DNA of 64,000 bases from Paenibacillus plantarum (GTDB lineage Bacteria > Bacillota > Bacilli > Paenibacillales > NBRC-103111): positions 398,841 through 462,840 of the forward strand of contig NZ_WHNY01000026.1 in the NCBI RefSeq assembly GCF_013141695.1, in the 5' to 3' direction. A program made the position numbers and the translations under genes. Positions 39,637 to 48,595 of the stretch are shown here, piece after piece. The notes below the pieces were generated by a model that saw only the letters and a list, made by a program, of their open reading frames with translations, did not search any database and had not been told where the DNA came from. Each line of letters begins with the position of its first letter. Position 1 is the stretch's first letter.

Positions 39637-40554
39637 ATGAGTGCATTAGCTATTGTGCAAACACAAAATCTGTCCAAAACTTACGGGGCAATTAACAGTG
39701 TAAATAAGGTTGATTTACATGTTCAGGAGGGAGAAATCTATGGGTTTCTGGGTCCAAACGGAGCAGGGAAAACAACTACGCTAAAAATGCTGCTCGGACT
39801 CATCAAGCCTTCTGAAGGGACAATCCAAATTTTCGGGGAAAGCCTGAGCAAACATCGCCCATCCATCCTGCAACGTACCGGATCACTGATTGAATCTCCC
39901 TCCTACTACGGACATTTGACAGGGCTTGAGAATATGAAGGTCATGCAGCACTTGCGGAACGTGCCAGATAAAAACGTACATGAGGCGCTTCGTATTGTAC
40001 GGCTGGAAAATCAGAAAAATAAAAAAACTGAACAATATTCGCTAGGAATGAAGCAACGGCTAGGAATCGCAATGGCACTGCTGGCCTTTCCCAAGCTGTT
40101 GATCCTTGATGAACCGACGAACGGACTTGATCCTGCAGGCATTGGTGAAATTCGGGAGCTCATCAAATCATTACCCGCACGTTATGGTGTAACTATATTG
40201 CTCTCAAGCCACTTGCTCTCGGAGATCGAACAGATCGCTACCTCAGTAGGCATTATCAGCGAAGGGAATCTGTTGTACCAGGGCAGTATGGCAACCCTGC
40301 GGCAAAAAAATAGAAACGCCATTTTTATGAAAACAGGGGACAATGCCAAAGCGGAGCAGCTACTTTACACTCAAGGATACAGTCCAACACAAAGCGGCGG
40401 CCGACTTGAGTTGGGCAATCTTCAGGATACGGAAGTGGCGGAAATAAACAGATTGCTTGTTGATCATAAAATCGCTGTCACTCGGATCGAGGAGCAAAAG
40501 AAAAGTCTGGAGGATATTTTCCTGGAGTTTACAGGAAAGGAGCGGAGCTTGTGA
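39637..40554 (+). CDS. Lantibiotic-immunity-like ABC exporter, ATPase (LanF type)
   Basis: A 305-residue ATPase of the LanF/BcrA group: Walker A GPNGAGKTTT, signature YSLGMKQRLG, Walker B LLILDEPTNGLDP. These exporters expel bacitracin or lantibiotics from the membrane. The ATG at 39637 follows GGAG; a TTG at 39616 has no site. Its stop overlaps the first permease start (GTGA). Facing a two-component system, this is a typical inducible peptide-resistance unit. Confidence 0.88.
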   Translation: MSALAIVQTQNLSKTYGAINSVNKVDLHVQEGEIYGFLGPNGAGKTTTLKMLLGLIKPSEGTIQIFGESLSKHRPSILQRTGSLIESPSYYGHLTGLENMKVMQHLRNVPDKNVHEALRIVRLENQKNKKTEQYSLGMKQRLGIAMALLAFPKLLILDEPTNGLDPAGIGEIRELIKSLPARYGVTILLSSHLLSEIEQIATSVGIISEGNLLYQGSMATLRQKNRNAIFMKTGDNAKAEQLLYTQGYSPTQSGGRLELGNLQDTEVAEINRLLVDHKIAVTRIEEQKKSLEDIFLEFTGKERSL

Positions 40555-41303
40555 TCAAAATATTAGGACTGGAATATTTCAAAATCCGCCGCAAAAAAAT
40601 ATGGATCATGATTATATTATTTCTTGTCATAGAGATGCTGTGGGCCTTTATATCCATTAGCCGGTCCATTGCGAGCAATCCGGATCACGCCGTTTGGGAA
40701 TCTATTTTTTTTAGTATATCCTCCATGAATGGCTTTTTTATGCCGATTATTTCAGCCGTTGTCGTCTCACGTATTTGTGATATGGAGCATAAGGGATCGA
40801 CCTGGAAAATGCTTGTTGCTACCAATGTGGGACGCGGGCATCTCTACGCGGCGAAGTATATATGCACCAATAGTTTGCTCCTGTATGGAATCTTTGTACA
40901 GGCCTTATTCATAATAGTGTTCGGACTCATAAAGGATTTTCCCGGTACGCTTCAGATCGATTTACTAATCAGGTTCATTGGGGGTACTCTACTGACGACT
41001 CTCGCTGTCACAGCACTTCAACAATGGGTTTCTTTTGCTATTAAAAATCAGGCTTTTGCGCTGTGCTTGGGCATGCTTGGCGGCTTCATCGGAATGACCG
41101 CCGGATTATTCCCGGCTGCTATTAGACAAATTTTTATCTGGTCTTACTATTTGGATCTCAGCCCGGTTACTTATCTATATGCCGAGCCTGCGAGCGCCTA
41201 TCTGGTACAGCCATTAAGCTTTGGAATTGTAGTGGGGGCGTTGATTATGACCGTCCTGTTCTATATCGCCGGGAACATCCATATAAGCCGGCAGGAAATC
41301 TGA
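40551..41303 (+). CDS. ABC-2 permease, lantibiotic-immunity-like (LanE type)
   Basis: A 250-residue permease with about six membrane segments, related to the MutE/EpiE family. The N-terminal positively charged stretch (LEYFKIRRKKIWIM) and DMEHKGSTWKMLVATNVGR are typical. GTG start overlapping the ATPase stop, with AAAGGAG eight bases before it. Works with the ATPase and the next permease. Confidence 0.85.
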   Translation: MIKILGLEYFKIRRKKIWIMIILFLVIEMLWAFISISRSIASNPDHAVWESIFFSISSMNGFFMPIISAVVVSRICDMEHKGSTWKMLVATNVGRGHLYAAKYICTNSLLLYGIFVQALFIIVFGLIKDFPGTLQIDLLIRFIGGTLLTTLAVTALQQWVSFAIKNQAFALCLGMLGGFIGMTAGLFPAAIRQIFIWSYYLDLSPVTYLYAEPASAYLVQPLSFGIVVGALIMTVLFYIAGNIHISRQEI

Positions 41304-41312
41304 GGAGGGAAG

Positions 41313-42047
41313 TTGATGAAACGAAGTATTTCTGCTGAATGTTTTAAACTGCGCCATTCCCGGATTGGTCTTGTAATCGCTATACTTCCAATCATAAGTC
41401 TGTTGATTGGATGTGCGAATTATTATTTTAATCAGGGCGCCCTGCAAAATGGTTGGTACAGCCTGTGGACCCAGGTCAGCCTGTTTTACGGTGTGTTTTT
41501 CCTGCCTATTCTGATTGCCATCTGTTGTTCCTATATATGTAGACTGGAGCATTTAAACCGAAATTGGAATATGGTTATGACCTCTCCTGTTTCGGTTGCC
41601 AGTGTGTTTCTTGCCAAATTGATTGTCGTTAGCATTTTAATCTTGTTGGCGCAAGCGCTGTTCATGGGACTCTACTGGCTTGCAGGTACCTTGTTCTCCT
41701 TACCTGGGCCTTTCCCTGTAGAGACTATAGGTTGGGCGATACGCGGATGGTATGCTTGTATGTCCATTAGTGCTCTTCAATTGGGACTTTCGCTGCGGAT
41801 CCGCAGCTTCGCTACGCCTATCGGCATCAGTCTGTGCGCGGTCTTTATCGGTCTGGGCATGTATATTGCCAAGTTGGGAATATTCTTCCCGTTCTCATTG
41901 CTCAACATTGGCATGAGTGTGATGAGTCAGGATAAGTTGACGGTCATGCAGACCTTTCTGTTTTGGATGATCAATTTGGCTTTCATTATTATTTTTGCGT
42001 CGATGTCTATTCGCCGGTTGAAGAATAAAGATATTGTCTCCTCCTGA
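41313..42047 (+). CDS. ABC-2 permease, lantibiotic-immunity-like (LanG type)
   Basis: A 244-residue permease paralogous to the previous gene, with about six membrane segments and the counterpart stretch RLEHLNRNWNMVMTSPVSV. GAGGAGGG precedes the ATG, nine bases after the upstream stop. Completes the three-part exporter. Confidence 0.85.
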   Translation: MMKRSISAECFKLRHSRIGLVIAILPIISLLIGCANYYFNQGALQNGWYSLWTQVSLFYGVFFLPILIAICCSYICRLEHLNRNWNMVMTSPVSVASVFLAKLIVVSILILLAQALFMGLYWLAGTLFSLPGPFPVETIGWAIRGWYACMSISALQLGLSLRIRSFATPIGISLCAVFIGLGMYIAKLGIFFPFSLLNIGMSVMSQDKLTVMQTFLFWMINLAFIIIFASMSIRRLKNKDIVSS

Positions 42048-42069
42048 TTGCGCTTAGGAGGAATTTAAA

Positions 42070-42419
42070 ATGAAAAAAATATTGCGAGTGCTGGGCTCAT
42101 CATCGTGATTGGGACATGCTTGTGGATGTTCTTCTTCAGCTCCGAGAAGCTGATGCCTGAAAATTCTGCGGGAAAAACCATCTATTATACGATGATAACC
42201 GGCCTCGGTATTCAAGATGAGAATGGACGTTACAACCATGAGCTGACTTCATATAATGAGAAAGGAAAAGAAAAGAAGCTTGGTTTTTCGGCCAGAAAGC
42301 AATTGAGAGAAGGAGCTTATGTTCAGCTATATAACACGCTGATTCGGGGCGTCACGCACTGGGAAGAGGTTACCTTCGAGGAACTGCCTGAGGCGGTTCA
42401 GTGGCAATATCAACAATAA
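42070..42419 (+). pseudogene. YxeA family protein gene, frameshifted in a seven-A tract
   Basis: AGGAGG and ATG at 42070 open a frame that stops after 12 codons, while the YxeA-type sequence (IVIGTCLWMFFFSSEKL onward to the stop at 42417-42419) is in another frame. Adding one A to the A7 run at 42073-42079 restores a continuous protein with a normal signal/membrane segment. YxeA proteins are small exported proteins often found beside peptide-resistance ABC exporters. The shift could be a true mutation, phase variation by slippage, or a sequencing error. Confidence 0.7.
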
Positions 42420-42624
42420 TACGGATGAATTCATGTTTTATTGAGGCTTCAAATCAGGCCTTTTAAAGCGATTCAACAAAAAGGGTTACTTAAGACTAAA
42501 GTAATGAGCAATGCGAAATTTGTCATACCGAATTGAATATTGTTAGGTTAATCGATGGGTAAAATATCCCCCTTATACTGGAAATTGTTAAACGAATTTA
42601 ATTCCGTAAGGGGGTTATCCACTG

Positions 42625-42833
42625 ATGACTGATGTAAATAAAGCAATAATACTTGGCATAATAGAGGGCTTAACTGAATTTTTACCGGTATCGTCTACTG
42701 GACATCTTATTTACCAGGCAATTTGCTTGGCTTTGAGGGAGACGCTGCAATAACTTTTAAAATTGTTATACAGTTGGGTGCAGTGAAGGCAGTTCTAGTA
42801 CTTTATTGGAAAAAAAGTAGATTCAATACATAG
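42625..42833 (+). pseudogene. uppP: Fragment of undecaprenyl-diphosphatase uppP (bacA)
   Basis: Begins as an intact UppP N-terminus with a GGGGG site ([20 protein letters not shown], the active-site region), then shifts frame after about 30 codons; the other frame continues with [20 protein letters not shown] and stops after about 70 residues in all. The membrane-spanning rest of the normal 270 residues is missing. UppP recycles the lipid carrier and gives bacitracin resistance, so a remnant here fits a resistance locus. The 205 bases before it hold nothing I could name. Confidence 0.75.
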
Positions 42834-42837
42834 ATAC

Positions 42838-43602
42838 TTATATTCCGATCTCCCGCATTTTCGCCATGACCTTCTCCATCCTATCCTCAATATCTACACC
42901 ACTATACTTCGGTAGCCGCATTTCGCTCACGATTTTTCCGTCGCACATAAACATTATACGCTCCGTTTTCGCCGCAATCTTGGCGTCATGGGTTACAAGC
43001 ATAATCGCAGTACCCGCCGCGTTGATTTCGGAAAATAGATTCATAATGTCTTGCGCAGCTTCCTGATTTAGGGCACCGGTAGGCTCGTCACCAAAAATAA
43101 TCTGCGGATTGCTCATAAGGGCGCGGCAGATACCCGCACGCTGAAGCTGTCCACCCGACGCCTGGGTAATGTCCCGCTTTTCCAGATCTGCTATGCCCAC
43201 CTTTTTCATAAGCGTTCTCGCCTGTTCCGTGATTGTCTTGACGTTCCTTCTGTTGTCACGCATGGACGGAAGAATGATGTTATCCAGGATGTTCATATTC
43301 TTCATCAACGTAGGCTGCTGAAACACAAAGCCCATTTGGGTTCTGCGCAGGTTAGCCAGCTCATTTTCGCGGAGTGCTGATAAATCCCTGCCGTCAAAAG
43401 TAACCTTCCCTCCATCAATACTATCCATCCCGCTCATCGCGAACATCAGGGTCGACTTTCCCGAGCCTGAAGGTCCCATCACCGAAACGAACTCCCCCTC
43501 GTTGATACTGGCGGACACTCCGTCAAGAACCTTGCGCCTTTCATCACCCAGACCATAAACCTTTTCTATATTTTCACCGAGTATGAGCTTCTTCATATTC
43601 AT
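42838..43602 (-). CDS. MacB/LolD-type ABC ATPase
   Basis: A 254-residue ATPase with Walker A GPSGSGKST, FVFQQP Q-loop, signature ASGGQLQRAGI and Walker B IIFGDEPTGALN, as in LolD, MacB and BceA. AAGGAG precedes the ATG at 43602, three bases after the permease stop. It powers the FtsX-type permease next to it. It is the last gene of the TetR-led operon and converges on the uppP fragment. Confidence 0.9.
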   Translation of the reverse strand: MNMKKLILGENIEKVYGLGDERRKVLDGVSASINEGEFVSVMGPSGSGKSTLMFAMSGMDSIDGGKVTFDGRDLSALRENELANLRRTQMGFVFQQPTLMKNMNILDNIILPSMRDNRRNVKTITEQARTLMKKVGIADLEKRDITQASGGQLQRAGICRALMSNPQIIFGDEPTGALNQEAAQDIMNLFSEINAAGTAIMLVTHDAKIAAKTERIMFMCDGKIVSEMRLPKYSGVDIEDRMEKVMAKMREIGI

Positions 43603-43605
43603 TAT

Positions 43606-45924
43606 CTACTCCTTAATATTGCCGGATATTGTGATTTGTCCCGTTCCCGATGTGCCAATCTTGGTTGCGATAAGCACTGAACCGATCAGCATCAGCGGGC
43701 ACAGCAGATACGCCGAAAGCGGATTGACTACAAAGTTGAACGACGATGCTCCAAACGAAGAAATAATTGCTCCCGATAATATCTCTCCGAGAGTGTTAGC
43801 CAGAAGCGTCCCGAGAACAATTCCAATAATGAGCAAGAATACCGAACGCGAAAAATACTGTGTGCTCAAATCTGAGATGGTAAAACCTAATGACTTCATA
43901 ACGGCAATAGAATATCGGTCCTTTGCCACAAGCATTTGCATAAACAACATAGTGACCAGAATACTAATAACCAGCATCGTCACAATTGCGATCAGTGCGG
44001 CCTTACCGACAGAGCTAATGGTCGAGCCGAAGGTCTGCGTAACATATTCATTAATGCCTGTTACCTTTGCAAAACTAAATCTGTCTGCATATTCCTTAAT
44101 TTTTCCGTCAACAAAAGCTTTATCTGAAAGCTCCGCATAAATAACGGACCACATCATATCATCCGAACGCTCTGTAAAAGCAGCCTTTGCAGTCTTCCCG
44201 CCATTGGTAATGTCGGAATAAATTCCGCATACCGTGAGATCTTTGGTCTTGCCGTCAATCACTAGCGTAATGATATCGCCAACCTTTTTGCCGAGTTCAT
44301 CGGCGTTCATTACTGACAGTGCAATTTCGTTGTCTGCGGCTGGTCGTCTGCCTTTGAAATATTCCACGGGGAAAATCGAATGGTCGCCGAGCTCGATTTT
44401 GAGCCTCTCCCCCAATCCAACCTCCCTCTTTACTCTGAAGGTTTCAGTTGAAAGCAAGACATATCGCGATATGGAGGTGTCGCTCTTCATGACCCTTGCA
44501 ACTTCCACTACCTTTGCTGCGATATTGTCGGTCTGTTGAATATCCAGGCGCATATCGCTATTACCTATCCCCATATAGATTACGAAGCTTTTGGAGGAAA
44601 TCGTGTTGTATAGGTTCTGGGGAACAATCATAATAAATGCAGCGATCACAAGCACAGCAAGCATTGTCGCGTATAGACTATTCCTTGCAAGCACATCTTT
44701 GACCCCTAGAAAAATATTCGCGTTCAGCAGCCTGTTTGCGCTCAGCGTAAAATGCCTTGCTCCCACGGATTTGTCCTGTGAAATACCGAACCGTACAGCT
44801 TCTGCCGCAGAGATTTTCCGGAAGCGTCTCAGCACCCTGCTCACATAGCCAATGATGGCAAGGAACACTAGCACTACGCCGATTACTCCGAACAACAATG
44901 CTAAGGAAGAGTTCTCGCTTCCCCCCATATATAACCTTATATTTTCAAGCAACAGGCCTCTGAATACAAATGAAAGGGCAAATCCAACAATACAACCAAA
45001 GGCCGCGATTCCCGTGTACTTCGTAAGATAAATTTTCTTAATGTCAGATACACGCAATCCGATTGCTTTCATAACACCGATTTCGCGGTAATCACTCTCG
45101 ATGGTGGCAAGGAGCGTAAAACGTATACACATAAATGCGATGGCAACGACAAGCACGCTTACTAGAAGGATGACTGCAATCATAAGTCCGTCAGACATGG
45201 CATTCAGCATTTTGAACAGAGGATAAGTGATCGTGGGGCCGTTGGCTTCAAGCCCAGCAGAGGCGTAATCTTCTTTGAATGCCCCGAGCATGGACAAGTC
45301 TTTGAGTCTGAACTCAATCAGATATTCTGTGCTTCCGAAGTTCTGTATTTCGGCGTAGTCATGTTCGCTTACAAGAAATCTTTTGGACGAGGCGAGCAGC
45401 GAATTCATCTGAGAATCACGAAGAAATCCGGATACGGTAAATGTATTCCCGCCGATTACAGCCGTATCCCCGGCCTTCGCGGTGCCGTCCTTCATATAGC
45501 CAATTGGAACATAAAGCTCCCCGTCGGATACCGTGATCATATTCCCATCAAAGTCAAGCAGGTAATCAAATTTCCCGCTCTGCGTGCTGAAGCCGTTGTC
45601 CTGAACATTGTCCGCAAGTGATTTGCCTTCAATGATAATCCGCGAGCCTTCAACATTGAGAAACTCAAGCACTTGAAACTCGTCTACCTTGTCGTTCTGC
45701 TCCGCAAAAGCTGTAAGCCGCGCATTATCCAGTTCCCCTGAATGCATCTGTAAAAAATGCGGGGTTTTTGCTTGCGTCATGAGTGTATCAATTGCACTCG
45801 TAAGATTGACGACAAGTATGGACGACAGAGAAACAAGCATAGCTGCAGCAGCGACGAAGATTGTGGTGGTCAGCGTAATTAGTTTACTTTTTAGCATATC
45901 ATTGCGGATTATCCTGTAGTACAT
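43606..45924 (-). CDS. FtsX-type ABC permease
   Basis: A 772-residue permease with an N-terminal membrane segment (LTTTIFVAAAAMLVSLSSIL), an extracellular domain, three central segments (FtsX domain near 250-370), a second extracellular domain and a C-terminal FtsX domain of three segments. This is the layout of permeases that act on lipoproteins, lipids or peptides by mechanotransmission. It overlaps the MFS gene by 16 bases and has AGAGGTGG before the ATG. Confidence 0.88.
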   Translation of the reverse strand: MYYRIIRNDMLKSKLITLTTTIFVAAAAMLVSLSSILVVNLTSAIDTLMTQAKTPHFLQMHSGELDNARLTAFAEQNDKVDEFQVLEFLNVEGSRIIIEGKSLADNVQDNGFSTQSGKFDYLLDFDGNMITVSDGELYVPIGYMKDGTAKAGDTAVIGGNTFTVSGFLRDSQMNSLLASSKRFLVSEHDYAEIQNFGSTEYLIEFRLKDLSMLGAFKEDYASAGLEANGPTITYPLFKMLNAMSDGLMIAVILLVSVLVVAIAFMCIRFTLLATIESDYREIGVMKAIGLRVSDIKKIYLTKYTGIAAFGCIVGFALSFVFRGLLLENIRLYMGGSENSSLALLFGVIGVVLVFLAIIGYVSRVLRRFRKISAAEAVRFGISQDKSVGARHFTLSANRLLNANIFLGVKDVLARNSLYATMLAVLVIAAFIMIVPQNLYNTISSKSFVIYMGIGNSDMRLDIQQTDNIAAKVVEVARVMKSDTSISRYVLLSTETFRVKREVGLGERLKIELGDHSIFPVEYFKGRRPAADNEIALSVMNADELGKKVGDIITLVIDGKTKDLTVCGIYSDITNGGKTAKAAFTERSDDMMWSVIYAELSDKAFVDGKIKEYADRFSFAKVTGINEYVTQTFGSTISSVGKAALIAIVTMLVISILVTMLFMQMLVAKDRYSIAVMKSLGFTISDLSTQYFSRSVFLLIIGIVLGTLLANTLGEILSGAIISSFGASSFNFVVNPLSAYLLCPLMLIGSVLIATKIGTSGTGQITISGNIKE

Positions 45925-47207
45925 ACGCCACCTCTGTCTTCAAGCCTTCTAATGGATTTCAGGTTATACAAAATGACCGAAGCAGCACTTAACAGTATTC
46001 CGGCGATAATAATCAGAAGTCCCGTTCCCCGGCCGCTGCCTGTACCGATGATCCTGCCCACACTGCCCGCAAGTTCTCCGCCTTCAATCAGCAAGGGAGT
46101 GAACACATAATCCGCAAGCACTCCCGACAGCATATATGCCGCAATGAATCCAAGCTGTGACAATAACCCGATAAGTGACCAGGCCCTGCCCTGAACGGAA
46201 TTTTCAATGTTGGTGCGGACCAGAAAATCCAAGCTTGTGTTGGCAAATGGTAGCGTTGCAAAAAAGAGAAACCCTGAAATACCCAGAAGGATAATATTTT
46301 CCCGAAGTCCGAATACCGCCATAAATATGCCTTCACAAAAAAGAGAAAGCGAAAGGATTTTGACAAAATCCTTTTTGATCGGAACAGTTCCAATCAACAC
46401 ACTCGATGCAAGCATCCCCAGAGCGATAATGGTCTCAAGCGTTCCTAATACAGTGCTGTCCGAAAAAGCAAGGATCATTGGCATAGTAAGCGTTTCGATG
46501 AAACCAAGAAAAAAGGTCATTACGGAGGTCATAATCACAAGTACAAGCACACCTCTATTAATAGAAACGGCTCTCCACCCTTCCTTAAATTCACACATAA
46601 ACGACCCGGTTTCTTCAGATTTCTTGGAAGCAAGACCCCTGCGTACCGCAAGCGTCGAAGCAACGGTTACAAAAAAGGTGCAAATGTCGATCATAAGCAG
46701 CAGCTTCACATCAGAGACAATGAGTAGAAATCCCGCAAGTACCGGAGAAATCAGATATTTGGCTGAACCTGCCACCTGAATAAAGCCGCTTGCCTTCGTA
46801 TACCGCTCCTCGGTAAGCAGATCCGTAACCGTAGCTTTGTACGCTGGATCAAGCAGCGATGAAAATACCGAGCTTATGGTCACTCCTACGCAAATCTGCC
46901 ACAGCTGCGCTTCTCCGTTCAGCAGACAAATCAGAATAAATACAAGTCCTAACGCAGAGAGACTATCACCCAGTACCATTAGCATTCTCCGGTCATAGCG
47001 GTCCGCAAGCACTCCTGTCACGGGACTTAACAGCAGCGATGGCATAAATGCAAGCAGAGTGACCAGTGTCATGGCCGATGCCTGCCCTGTCTGCTGATAA
47101 ATATAAACACCAAGCCCAAATGATGTAAGCCCGCTTCCAATCGCCGAAACAAGCTGTCCCGACCACAGCATAAGAAATTTGCCGAAAGCTCCTCCCGGAT
47201 TATTCAT
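45909..47207 (-). CDS. MFS efflux transporter, MefA-like
   Basis: A 432-residue major facilitator transporter with about 12 segments and the motif ADRYDRRMLMV between segments 2 and 3, as in macrolide-efflux-type proteins. The start is taken as the ATG at 47207, inside the end of the TetR gene (eight-base overlap); a TTG at 47219 is possible. It is under TetR control together with the ABC genes. The drug is not predictable. Confidence 0.87.
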   Translation of the reverse strand: MNNPGGAFGKFLMLWSGQLVSAIGSGLTSFGLGVYIYQQTGQASAMTLVTLLAFMPSLLLSPVTGVLADRYDRRMLMVLGDSLSALGLVFILICLLNGEAQLWQICVGVTISSVFSSLLDPAYKATVTDLLTEERYTKASGFIQVAGSAKYLISPVLAGFLLIVSDVKLLLMIDICTFFVTVASTLAVRRGLASKKSEETGSFMCEFKEGWRAVSINRGVLVLVIMTSVMTFFLGFIETLTMPMILAFSDSTVLGTLETIIALGMLASSVLIGTVPIKKDFVKILSLSLFCEGIFMAVFGLRENIILLGISGFLFFATLPFANTSLDFLVRTNIENSVQGRAWSLIGLLSQLGFIAAYMLSGVLADYVFTPLLIEGGELAGSVGRIIGTGSGRGTGLLIIIAGILLSAASVILYNLKSIRRLEDRGGVCTTG

Positions 47208-47847
47208 TGCCGTTACCAAACATCTGCATAACGCCCATCAGACTTCCGCTTTCGGCACCAAGCAGCCTTTCTACGTTAAAAATAAACGCCAGCATACGTG
47301 AAGTGCGCAATTCGTTCGTCATATCAACCTTATCATCATCAAAAATGGTATTGGCATATACGATAACCATCTCCATACATTCATACGGATACGGCGTGTT
47401 GAACTTTCCCTGCTCAATACCCTCGCGGATGATTGGTGTCAGGATCGGCGGAACGCCGCTTATAATGACCTTTTGAATTTTCTGATGCATCAGCGCGTTC
47501 TGGGGCCTGTGAATATGCTCCATAATTTCCTTGCCGCTTCCGCTCCCGTTTTCGCTGCTTATGTTCAGTGCCATGACCACGCGGAGAATGCGCTCGATAA
47601 CGGGTACGCTCTTATCCAGGGCAACTTCCTGCGCTGCACCTAAAAGCTTGATGCTGTACCGTTCAATCAGAGCGTCCATAATATCCTCCTTCGACTTGAA
47701 GTGATGATATAATGTTCCCCGTGCGATTCCCACCTTGACCAGAATATCGTTCGTACTTGTACCGTCAAATCCCTTCTGTCCAAAAAACTCATCCGCCGCG
47801 TCAAGTATTTCGTTTCTGCGTTCTTCGGCTTCTTTTACAACTCTCAT
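47200..47847 (-). CDS. TetR family regulator
   Basis: A 215-residue repressor. The helix-turn-helix lies at residues about 12-58 (ILDAADEFFGQKGFDGTSTN and IARGTLYHHFKSKEDIMDAL). AAGGAG stands before the ATG. It leads the efflux operon (MFS, FtsX permease, ATPase) and probably represses it by binding the palindrome at 47886-47902. Ligand unknown. Confidence 0.92.
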   Translation of the reverse strand: MRVVKEAEERRNEILDAADEFFGQKGFDGTSTNDILVKVGIARGTLYHHFKSKEDIMDALIERYSIKLLGAAQEVALDKSVPVIERILRVVMALNISSENGSGSGKEIMEHIHRPQNALMHQKIQKVIISGVPPILTPIIREGIEQGKFNTPYPYECMEMVIVYANTIFDDDKVDMTNELRTSRMLAFIFNVERLLGAESGSLMGVMQMFGNGNE

Positions 47848-47885
47848 CGTGCATCTCCTTGTTATAAGTCAGGTTATATATGAAT

Positions 47886-47902
47886 AGACCGACTGTCTGT
47901 CT
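47886..47902. promoter_or_regulatory. TetR operator candidate
   Basis: AGACCGAC-T-GTCTGTCT, an imperfect palindrome with seven of eight pairs, 39 bases upstream of the TetR start. Confidence 0.5.
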
Positions 47903-48414
47903 GTTATAAGGTAAATGATAGCATATTGTTTGAAGGAGTGGAAGTAGGTATGACATAAATCATGGGAAAGGTTTGGAGTTCATAAAAGAGGGTGTCCTAC
48001 ACAAGCCATAAGTATGCTGGGGGCTTACCGTTCAACCCTGCGGAAAATGCGGTGGACGACAAGCAAAAGGAGTAAAGGGTGTACTACCGAGTCATTTGGA
48101 GTAAAAAGAAACCAAAGCCACAACTCCGGCTATTTGCTAGAGTTGCGGCTTTTTAACAAAACAAATAAATTCATAAAATGAGTAAATATACAATAAACCG
48201 AAAAACATAACGAGAATGATCACAACTCACGACAATAAAACTCATTTACTTGTGTTAGGTTCACCGAAACATCTATAAAGCGAAATAGAACAAAATTACT
48301 TAATGACGACGTATTCCAAGTTAACCAGCTTGGCGTAGGTTACGATTTGGTCTGTCGTCAGGTTCAAGGAAACGATGTATGGTGGCCGCCGCATCACATC
48401 ATCACATCATCCTA
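47903..48414. other. Gene-poor stretch with remnants
   Basis: No intact gene was seen. A rho-independent terminator on the plus strand lies at 48114-48154 with no gene feeding it. On the minus strand 48296-48395 reads RRPPYIVSLNLTTDQIVTYA and ends KLVNLEYVVIK-stop, which looks like the tail of a lost protein I cannot name. Confidence 0.4.
48114..48154 (+). terminator. Orphan rho-independent terminator
   Basis: AAAGCC-A-CAACTC pairs with GAGTTG-C-GGCTTT, followed by T residues. No plus-strand gene precedes it, so the gene it served is probably gone. Confidence 0.55.
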
Positions 48415-48554
48415 TGATATTCCATAATTAATTAGAAAACGGAGCCCGCGAACCCGCGGCGCTCCGTTTTTGTTGTTTCAGAATTCGTTAGAATTATAAC
48501 TACCCAACGGCAAAAATGAGTGTTTGTTGCTGAATTAATTAGAAAAAAATTTTA
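48415..48554 (+). repeat. Dispersed repeat, copy B
   Basis: The same orientation as copy A at 35010. The first 69 bases differ at two positions, both within the terminator core (48437-48472). The rest (CGGCAAAAATGAGTGTTTGT and on) is a diverged match. Its right end lies about 40 bases before the AT-rich island's first gene end. Confidence 0.7.
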
Positions 48555-48595
48555 GCAAAATTTCTCCGTATGCAAAATTATGCAGGCCTTCAAAT

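Noticed and set aside
43583..44140. Plus-strand frame of 185 codons
   Set aside because: Antisense to the FtsX permease, whose own frame is conserved and has a good start.
46207..46779. Plus-strand frame of 190 codons
   Set aside because: Antisense shadow of the MFS transporter.
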